Assembly: GCA_031278315.1 (NCBI GenBank)
Contig: JAITKS010000299.1
Span: 1 to 12,280, forward strand
Origin: Planctomycetaceae bacterium
GTDB taxonomy: Bacteria; Planctomycetota; Planctomycetia; Pirellulales; Thermoguttaceae
Direction of reading: 5' to 3'
Length of the DNA stretch: 12,280 nucleotides
The position numbers and the translations under genes are program-made. Under the pieces are notes generated by a model that saw nothing but the letters and a program-made list of their open reading frames with translations, ran no database searches and was not told the DNA's origin. Below are positions 6,993-12,280 of the stretch, piece after piece (within the stretch, counting starts at the first letter, position 1; the number at the start of each line of letters is the position of its first letter).

Positions 6993-8846
6993 TCATTTTG
7001 GAATCGGTTTTATTGGTGCTAGTAGTGGTGTCTTATCATCATTTATGTTTGGCCAAATTATTGCATAGAAATTTCCCTCACGTTTCGTTTTAAAATTTGA
7101 TTCCACAATCTTTATCGGAGTATTTACTTGCTGAATATGACTATCTTGCAATAACTCAAGACCAGTTACAATTCTTGTATTTCTTATTTTTGAAAAATCA
7201 AATTCTCGATTATCCCCCTTATAACAAACACCAGTAAGTGTCGCAGATGTTAAATTCGATTCTGTTTTCCACATTATCGGTTTGCCGTCAAATTGACTCT
7301 CCGCCGTTGTATGAATTATTACCCGAATACCCCCAGCTGAAATTTCATACCGCCGCCCATCAAGCTGCTTAATTCTCGCCCCCATGCCATCAAGATGATA
7401 CACAATTTCAAACGATTTCGCCCGAAATATATTATTCACCGGACGATCCATACTCGGATGCATACTTCCTTGATTACTAAGCAATCCAACCGCCGTTATT
7501 ATCTTATTGCCCCTTTGATAATGACGTCCCCAAGCACTCGCAAAATCATTACCATCATGTTGGAATTTAAGTCTGAATACCGCAACAGTTTCATTGTTAG
7601 AAATTTTTACCGGTAAATTTTCGTTACGATAATTTTCGTTACGATAATTATCATTATCATTATCAATTACCCAATACCCGATCAAACCTCTCGCTTGCTC
7701 CCAAAAAGTATGATACGATGCCGAACCTATTGTACTTTTTGAATCTATCCATGTCGTTCCTATTACATCAAACGCTAATCTATTTTTCACAAAAAGATTT
7801 TTTACCTCATGCGGTTTCGCCGGTAATTCTGTAAAATATTTTTTGATCGAATCGTCAATAGAACGCATCGGCACCAGAACCGATGCCTCCGCCGCACTTT
7901 GAGCCGGTTTGCTTTTATTCATCTGATTAGTCCTTGCAAGAAACATATTTCTCGTTTTCACGGGCAATCGATCAGAATAACTTCGCGAATGAGGTCCTGC
8001 TAACTCTCCCGTCGGTACATGATAACGTATAGCGATCATTTTCCATGTACTGTTTAACAGTTCTTTTGCGGCATTGCGGCAATCCATATCAGCAACCAGA
8101 TAAAGCATTCGTTCAAGCTCTTCTATCACTACCGGTAAATACGCCGGACTATTATATTCATTGAAAGAATAATTTTCACGAAAATGCGAAAGACTACGCA
8201 AAATTCTACGGCGTCCGAAATCTAAAAAATCTTTATTCCGCAATAATTCGCCTGCGGCGGCGGTTACGGTTGCTCCTGTTACGGCAATGTTCGTATATGC
8301 CGGACCAACATTGCGTTTCATTATCGCATAACAACAATTTTCAAGCGACTTCTCTGCTTTGATTCGTATATCAGGTTGAAGCCGATGAGCGAAATCGTGT
8401 AAGATAATAATCAAAATCGCACCTTGAAAATCTGCCCAATTGTAATCGACCGCAGCCATACGATTAAGCGGCTCTTCAAAATACCAAGGCCAAACACCAA
8501 ACGTTTTACTATTCGGATCACGATCCTGAAAATCAAGTGTTTTCGACAGAATTTTATTGCCTTCTTCGTGATGGTTCAAATAAGGACTCGCAAGCAAAAA
8601 TATTGCTCGTTCCATCGCCGCACGAGTCGGATGTACTCGTGTCCCCCGTTCAAAATTTGAGTGGTAGCCCTTCGCCGCTTTATGAGTTCCCCACGGCAAA
8701 CCATTAGACGAATCAATTTCGTCGTCGTGTCTTTTAATTATATTCAGAATAAGTTGTTCCCGCTCGCTAATAGATTTTTCTGCCGCAGAAACAAACGAAT
8801 TCAAAATAAAAAACAATGTCAAAAAAAATGTAAAACGAATTTTCAT
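6993..8846 (-). CDS. Secreted alpha-toroid protein, probable heparinase II/III-like polysaccharide lyase
   Basis: The 617-residue protein begins with a good signal peptide (about 1-22, MKIRFTFFLTLFFILNSFVSAAE), so it is exported. Residues 25-300 are rich in helices and carry conserved-looking aromatic motifs: WPWYFEEPLNRMAAVDYNWADFQG around 119-142, NEYNSPAY around 229-236, and GPHSRSYSD around 284-292. This resembles the (alpha/alpha)6-toroid domain of heparinase or alginate-lyase-like proteins, where Tyr, His and Asn act in beta-elimination of uronic-acid polymers. The C-terminal half (about 370-617) looks beta-rich, as in the beta-sandwich of those families. The exact enzyme family and substrate cannot be read from sequence alone. 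A short repeat insertion (about 395-410) falls between the two parts. ATG 8846 has no Shine-Dalgarno sequence. A miniature element begins 60 bases upstream. Confidence 0.7.
   Translation of the reverse strand: MKIRFTFFLTLFFILNSFVSAAEKSISEREQLILNIIKRHDDEIDSSNGLPWGTHKAAKGYHSNFERGTRVHPTRAAMERAIFLLASPYLNHHEEGNKILSKTLDFQDRDPNSKTFGVWPWYFEEPLNRMAAVDYNWADFQGAILIIILHDFAHRLQPDIRIKAEKSLENCCYAIMKRNVGPAYTNIAVTGATVTAAAGELLRNKDFLDFGRRRILRSLSHFRENYSFNEYNSPAYLPVVIEELERMLYLVADMDCRNAAKELLNSTWKMIAIRYHVPTGELAGPHSRSYSDRLPVKTRNMFLARTNQMNKSKPAQSAAEASVLVPMRSIDDSIKKYFTELPAKPHEVKNLFVKNRLAFDVIGTTWIDSKSTIGSASYHTFWEQARGLIGYWVIDNDNDNYRNENYRNENLPVKISNNETVAVFRLKFQHDGNDFASAWGRHYQRGNKIITAVGLLSNQGSMHPSMDRPVNNIFRAKSFEIVYHLDGMGARIKQLDGRRYEISAGGIRVIIHTTAESQFDGKPIMWKTESNLTSATLTGVCYKGDNREFDFSKIRNTRIVTGLELLQDSHIQQVNTPIKIVESNFKTKREGNFYAIIWPNINDDKTPLLAPIKPIPK
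7618..7665 (-). repeat. In-frame tandem duplications inside the toroid gene
   Basis: A 15-bp unit, TTTTCGTTACGATAA on the plus strand, is exactly duplicated (7618-7632 and 7633-7647). It is followed by three exact TTATCA units (7648-7665). Both unit lengths are multiples of three. The encoded stretch is DNDNDN then YRNEN twice, probably a surface loop between the toroid and beta domains. Confidence 0.85.
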
Positions 8847-8897
8847 TATTTAGTTATAAGTAGAAAAAAAATTATCGTTACAAAAAATCAAAATATT

Positions 8898-8905
8898 GAT
8901 TTCTA
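8898..8905. repeat. 8-bp target-site duplication GATTTCTA, left copy
   Basis: GATTTCTA directly abuts the left terminal repeat of the miniature element. An identical copy directly abuts the right terminal repeat at 9074-9081. Confidence 0.8.
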
Positions 8906-9073
8906 GTAATATATCAGTGGAATGATTGTTTTCGTTTTTTTGGTTGTTTACGAATTTTAAATTATCAATAAGTCCCGCAGGGACGACACTTCTTGATAGT
9001 TAGCTCTTGTTCGTGTATTTCGTGTTTAAAAATTACAAAAATTTGAAAAAAAATTATTCCACTGATATATTAC
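8906..9073. mobile_element. 168-bp MITE-like element with 18-bp inverted ends and 8-bp duplication
   Basis: GTAATATATCAGTGGAAT at 8906-8923 is a perfect inverted match to 9056-9073, and weaker pairing continues inward. GATTTCTA flanks both ends exactly, the mark of a transposition event. The element encodes nothing, so it would need a transposase supplied elsewhere. Termini starting GTAA with 8-bp target duplication recall the IS66 group, but that link is from memory of the family and not shown here. Inside are a nested palindrome, TATCAA...GTCCC-GCA-GGGAC...TTGATA (8963-8998), and TTCGTGTATTTCGTG-like repeats near 9010. Removing the element and one duplication would leave the GTPase and toroid genes about 74 bases apart on the same strand. 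The insertion may therefore have split a former transcription unit or altered the toroid gene promoter. Confidence 0.82.
8963..8998. repeat. Nested palindrome inside the miniature element
   Basis: GTCCC and GGGAC pair around GCA (8972-8984), and TATCAA (8963-8968) pairs with TTGATA (8993-8998) outside it. The short sequence AGTCCCGCA recurs at 12165-12173 inside the decayed relative. Confidence 0.7.
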
Positions 9074-9081
9074 GATTTCTA
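9074..9081. repeat. 8-bp target-site duplication GATTTCTA, right copy
   Basis: This is identical to 8898-8905 and directly abuts the right terminal repeat. It lies 15 bases past the stop of the leftward GTPase gene. Confidence 0.8.
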
Positions 9082-9096
9082 TTATTTGAAATTACA

Positions 9097-10101
9097 TTAA
9101 GCGTGAATTTCAACGATGTCTAAATCATTTAGAACGTAATCTCCTTTAACAATCGTGCCGTCGTGAACCGCACTGCCCCAAACTTTGCCGAATTTTAAGT
9201 TTTTTGTGTAGTCTTTATGAATCAATTCGGCGAGGTCGAGTAGTGTTTCGCCTCTTGTTAGTGTGAAAGGTTTATCGCGATCCGGTTCTTTTTTACGCGG
9301 GTCTTTTGTGTAGATACGAATAACATTGAGCGATTGATAAATTGCATTACGTAATTCGGTTAAAGATTCGAGAACGTTAGCCGATATTTTAAATTCCCGA
9401 AAAGATAACGGACATATTTCGTGAAATAATTCTAATCGTTCAGCCGCTTCGGGAGCATCGATTTTATTCGCTAAAACGAAAGTTTGCGTAAATGCTAAAC
9501 CGACGTCTTCGTCATCGAGACTTGATTCTACAGCTAGTCTAGTTTTTGTTGTTTGGAGTTTATTGATTACATCTTTTGCCTGTTCCATTCCTGAATCATC
9601 ACCAAGATCGACCATGAGAAGTGCGATATCTGCGCTGCGTAACATTCCGACGATATACGGTTCAAGAAAATCTGTTGTAATTGGCGGAGTATCGATCAGT
9701 TGTATAAATACGTCTTCCCATGCCATCATTCCGGGTTGCGGTTGTTTTGTTGTGAAAGGATATTCTGCGATTTCAGGAGTTGCACGTGTCAACGAGGCTA
9801 GTAATTGACTCTTACCCGCATTAGGACCGCCAATAATTACCGCCGTTCCTGCTCCTTGACGCGGAATACGAAACGACCTCGCTCCTCCTCCGCTGCTGCC
9901 GCCGCGAGACTTCTGCGATTCTATATCTTTTTTGACTTGTGATATTTGTGTCTTCAATTTGGCTTGAAGATGATCCGTTCCTTTATGCTTGGGCATTTCT
10001 GCAAGCATAATTTGAAGCCAACGCAATTCGTCTTCGGGTGTTTCGGCTCGCCGATAATTATCTTCAGCTTTTTTGTATTGTTGTGTCAGGTTAGCAGGCA
10101 T
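9097..10101 (-). CDS. DRG/OBG-type GTPase with C-terminal TGS domain
   Basis: The 334-residue protein is a cytoplasmic TRAFAC-class GTPase. The N-terminal helical region (about 20-65, with LAEMPKHKGTDHLQAKLKTQ) resembles the leader of archaeal and eukaryotic DRG proteins and is followed by a Gly/Ser-rich linker. The G domain has G1 GGPNAGKS (91-98), a G2 threonine in YPFTT (114-118), G3 DTPP (137-140), G4 NKID (212-215) and a G5-like ISAN (239-242). Residues about 261-334 form a TGS domain (IRIYTKDP ... GSAVHDGTIVKGDYVLNDLDIVEIH), the ribosome- or nucleotide-linked module of DRG, OBG-like and threonyl-tRNA synthetase proteins. The G3 glycine is replaced by proline, which may change the switch II region. 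The role is probably in ribosome or translation control. ATG 10101 has no Shine-Dalgarno sequence. Confidence 0.9.
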   Translation of the reverse strand: MPANLTQQYKKAEDNYRRAETPEDELRWLQIMLAEMPKHKGTDHLQAKLKTQISQVKKDIESQKSRGGSSGGGARSFRIPRQGAGTAVIIGGPNAGKSQLLASLTRATPEIAEYPFTTKQPQPGMMAWEDVFIQLIDTPPITTDFLEPYIVGMLRSADIALLMVDLGDDSGMEQAKDVINKLQTTKTRLAVESSLDDEDVGLAFTQTFVLANKIDAPEAAERLELFHEICPLSFREFKISANVLESLTELRNAIYQSLNVIRIYTKDPRKKEPDRDKPFTLTRGETLLDLAELIHKDYTKNLKFGKVWGSAVHDGTIVKGDYVLNDLDIVEIHA

Positions 10102-10128
10102 TTTATTTTATTGAATTTAGTAAGGTTA

Positions 10129-10150
10129 AGGATTAGGAATTAGGAATTAG
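10129..10150. repeat. Short tandem AGGAATT repeat
   Basis: GGATTAGGAATTAGGAATTAG contains three near-identical 7-bp units. It lies about 30 bases upstream of the leftward GTPase start, within its likely promoter region. Confidence 0.6.
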
Positions 10151-10241
10151 TTAATTTATCAGCGTAAATTTAATACGAATAATACGAAAAAAATCAATTC
10201 AACATATAATTGGAGATTGATAAATGTAACAAACGAAAAAT

Positions 10242-10259
10242 TCTTGTCGAGATACAAGA
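10242..10259 (-). terminator. Weak intrinsic terminator candidate after the GGDEF gene
   Basis: TCTTGT and ACAAGA pair as a 6-bp stem with a 6-base loop. Read on the minus strand, the stem is followed by ATTTTTCG. It lies about 72 bases past the stop of the leftward GGDEF gene. The stem is short and AT-rich, so activity is uncertain. Confidence 0.35.
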
Positions 10260-10273
10260 CTTTGCGTCTCTGC

Positions 10274-10308
10274 ATTTCAATTTTATTTATTGTAACGAAA
10301 ATTGAAAT
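10274..10308. other. 11-bp stem-loop with TTGTAACG in the loop
   Basis: ATTTCAATTTT (10274-10284) pairs perfectly with AAAATTGAAAT (10298-10308) around a 13-base loop. It starts about 23 bases past the stop of the leftward GGDEF gene and contains the second copy of the 22-bp dispersed repeat (10286-10307). It is a candidate transcript 3'-end structure. Confidence 0.45.
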
Positions 10309-10330
10309 TTCAAGCGTGACGGATATATTT

Positions 10331-11818
10331 TTAGTTGATTATCATTTCAGGGTTGTCATCTTTGTCAACTAGATTAGGGGCGGCAACTTCTTCGGGCGGC
10401 TTGTTAAGCGGACCATGAATGAAATTAAAAGTACGATTTTTTCCGGCTTTTTTTGCTGCTTGTAACGCTTTTTCCAGACATTGAAAAACTTCCGCCTGCG
10501 TTTGAGTTCCTAGAGCTTCAGCGATTCCGCATGTTAATTGCAGATGGATTTCACGATTAATATTTTTACATACGAATCTTGTTTTTTCGCACAGTTGCCG
10601 TATTCGTTCAATTTCTGTTATTGTTTTTTGCAATCCGATATTTTGTGTTACGATTAAATAACAGTTACCGCGATAAATTCCGACCAGATCGGATTTGTCG
10701 AATTTTCCCTCGATTGATTGACCAAAAACTTTTAGAATTTGATCGGCGGGAATTATTCCGTACTCGTCATTGACTTCACCGAATCGTACGAAGTCGAGCA
10801 GTGCGAAAGTGAATTGTCTAGTTTGTTGCCGTTTTTGTTGCCACAAGTTATGTATTGTAGTTTCTAAACCGATTCGGCTTCTGATTCCGAGTTGTTCGTC
10901 GATGAATAATTGTTGCGGAATATTATCTATGCGGTTTTCGTATAAAACGACACTGATATACGTTTTATCTTGTAAGTCTCTTAATCTGTGTCTTGCGACT
11001 CGCAAACTTCCTAACTCTCGTAGTAATCTATTTGCTGCTTCATCGGTAGTAGATTGACGAATAATATTAAGATTGTTGAGTGTAGTTTCAACTTGAGCAG
11101 ATTGTTCCATATTTGCGTAATCAACTTCTTCAGCGAGGTAACGTAATTCGCCGAACTCATCTAAACGTTCAAGCATTTGTTGTGAAATAGCTGCTTGCGT
11201 TTCAAGATAATTTTTACAATCGTCTTCTAATTCTGTTACGAATTGTTCGATATTTTCTTTTTTAATTGAGCCGCGCAAACATCGAATACGCCAATCAAGC
11301 TCTGCCGCAAAACGGCCGCTTTTCATCATCACCGTATTAAGACGCAGCAACGACGTCTCGACTTGTTTATCATTGACAAGCCAAGATTCCGTACTCTGTT
11401 CGCCGAGCATTTCGGAAATATCCTCATCGAAAATTTCTTGTTCAGGGAGCATAAAAGACAGATCGTCTTCTTGGATTTCCAGTAGATCGCTGACATCGGC
11501 TGTTGTCAATGTTTCCATAATCTGTTCGAGTCCGTCTTCTTCAGGCGATGCCGTTTGTGCGGGAACTTCGATTATAGGATTAATAGGTAATGAATTTTTA
11601 CGCCGCTTGAAAATTTTGGTAAAATCAAAAATCGGAATTCGATAAGCAATACTTTCTGATACAAATTTAATTGTAGATTGAGGAATGACTGCGTTGATAA
11701 TAAGATTTAATGTTTGTTTAGTGTTAGGATGTCCTTTTTGAAGCATAACGGCAGCATTGTATCCAATAAGAATACATATTATCGCATTTGAAATTATAAG
11801 GAACAGCATCAAATTCAT
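10331..11818 (-). CDS. Membrane-anchored protein with degenerate GGDEF domain
   Basis: The 495-residue protein has one N-terminal membrane segment (about 3-25), then an acidic, probably disordered linker (about 80-150), a long helical part (about 155-300), and a diguanylate-cyclase-like domain (about 305-470). The GGDEF signature is replaced by RGNCY (383-387 in GIYRGNCYLIV), so the metal-binding Glu is gone. However, D342 in LLDFVRFGEVND, N350 in the same motif, and D359 equate to the metal and guanine-binding residues of active cyclases. It therefore probably makes no cyclic di-GMP but could still bind a guanine nucleotide or pair with an active cyclase. No EAL domain is present. ATG 11818 has no Shine-Dalgarno sequence; the next Met, three residues on, is also possible. 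Signalling at the membrane is inferred. Confidence 0.82.
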   Translation of the reverse strand: MNLMLFLIISNAIICILIGYNAAVMLQKGHPNTKQTLNLIINAVIPQSTIKFVSESIAYRIPIFDFTKIFKRRKNSLPINPIIEVPAQTASPEEDGLEQIMETLTTADVSDLLEIQEDDLSFMLPEQEIFDEDISEMLGEQSTESWLVNDKQVETSLLRLNTVMMKSGRFAAELDWRIRCLRGSIKKENIEQFVTELEDDCKNYLETQAAISQQMLERLDEFGELRYLAEEVDYANMEQSAQVETTLNNLNIIRQSTTDEAANRLLRELGSLRVARHRLRDLQDKTYISVVLYENRIDNIPQQLFIDEQLGIRSRIGLETTIHNLWQQKRQQTRQFTFALLDFVRFGEVNDEYGIIPADQILKVFGQSIEGKFDKSDLVGIYRGNCYLIVTQNIGLQKTITEIERIRQLCEKTRFVCKNINREIHLQLTCGIAEALGTQTQAEVFQCLEKALQAAKKAGKNRTFNFIHGPLNKPPEEVAAPNLVDKDDNPEMIIN

Positions 11819-11843
11819 AAAGAATTATATGTAGTTATTAAAT

Positions 11844-12197
11844 GTAATATATCAGGCGGATTTTTTGTTTTAATCTCTGCAACGCGATTGTAAAATTCAC
11901 GTGTAAAAGATCCATCGAAACCTTCACGCTATAGAATCAGAATTATCAGGAATGAATAAAGGACGAAATAATTTCAACAAATTATACAATACTAAATATT
12001 CAAGAAAAGACCAATTAAAAATATTACACCGAATATTATAATTTGCGTTTTGGGTCTTTTTGAAATTACGAAATTCACGAAATAACAAAGTACACGAAAA
12101 TTTGTAATATATACTCATTGTACTTTAAAATTAGGTTTTATTTTTTGTAACGAAAAAGGTGACCAGTCCCGCAAAAAAACAATTATTCCACTGATAT
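11844..12197. mobile_element. Decayed relative of the miniature element
   Basis: The left edge GTAATATATCAG (11844-11855) matches the first 12 bases of the 8906 element. The right edge AATTATTCCACTGATAT (12181-12197) matches 17 bases of its right end and then diverges. Inside are AGTCCCGCA (12165) and TTCGTG-like repeats in reverse orientation (about 12068-12100), both also found in the intact element. A second GTAATATAT at 12104 could be a nested left end. At about 354 bp it is twice as long, so it is a composite or a different member. This covers most of the gene-free stretch 11819-12210; nothing else coding is seen there. Confidence 0.5.
12141..12157. other. T5/A5 stem with GTAACG loop
   Basis: A run of T and AAAAA flank GTAACG and can pair. 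It is the same loop as at 1609, 424 and 10292. It lies inside the decayed element and could be chance in AT-rich DNA. Confidence 0.25.
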
Positions 12198-12210
12198 TTT
12201 TTTCAATTTA

Positions 12211-12280
12211 TTAAATTTGACCGACGTTTATCATGACGTCTTCTAACTTGACATTATCATCCTCAAGAGATTGTTTGAGC
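12211..12280 (-). CDS. C-terminal end of a gene cut by the window edge
   Basis: An open frame on the minus strand enters from beyond the right edge and ends with DNVKLEDVMINVGQI and a TAA stop at 12211-12213. The 22 visible residues are charged and look like real protein rather than random AT-rich translation. There is too little to assign a family. The stop sits 13 bases from the right edge of the decayed miniature element. Confidence 0.55.
   Translation of the reverse strand, partial: LKQSLEDDNVKLEDVMINVGQI

Noticed and set aside
11924..12118. 64-residue minus-strand open frame
   Set aside because: It falls inside the decayed miniature element, has no start signal and gives no recognisable protein.

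Overview
The window is about 12.3 kb of AT-rich bacterial chromosome, by eye roughly one third G+C. No rRNA, tRNA or CRISPR array was seen. It holds eight genes read in full, one C-terminal gene fragment at the right edge, and long gene-poor spacers rich in short tandem repeats. The best taxonomic guess is a low-GC member of the Planctomycetota or a neighbouring phylum. The reasons are a DRG/OBG-type TGS GTPase, a large secreted alpha-toroid polysaccharide-lyase-like protein, a divergent membrane GGDEF protein, and start codons that almost all lack a Shine-Dalgarno sequence. This placement is inference, not proof.

Layout, left to right. Positions 1-459 are a repeat-rich spacer. Positions 460-1557 (-) encode an ABC-2 type permease with no ATPase partner in view. 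Positions 1558-2462 are a 905-bp gene-free stretch. Positions 2463-2948 (+) encode an unrecognised 161-residue protein with the only textbook ribosome binding site in the window. After an array of 9-bp repeats comes rnhA (3107-3559, +), ribonuclease HI. Positions 3870-6846 (+) form a tightly coupled three-gene operon: a NodB-type polysaccharide deacetylase, a GNAT acetyltransferase with a repeat-derived acidic tail, and a CelD/BcsL-type acyltransferase. Together they look like a module that modifies a surface or exported polysaccharide.

Facing it on the minus strand are a secreted 617-residue toroid protein (6993-8846), a TGS-domain GTPase (9097-10101) and a membrane-anchored protein with a degenerate GGDEF domain (10331-11818). 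The end of another minus-strand gene lies at 12211-12280.

The clearest non-coding signal is a 168-bp miniature transposable element at 8906-9073. It has 18-bp perfect terminal inverted repeats beginning GTAA and is flanked by a perfect 8-bp direct repeat, GATTTCTA. It sits between the GTPase and toroid genes. A decayed relative lies at about 11844-12197. The spacers, and two coding sequences, also carry simple tandem arrays with units of 6-15 bp. Small stem-loops with GTAACG in the loop recur. No complete defence system or other clearly new multi-gene system is visible; the miniature element and the repeat behaviour are the most novel items.
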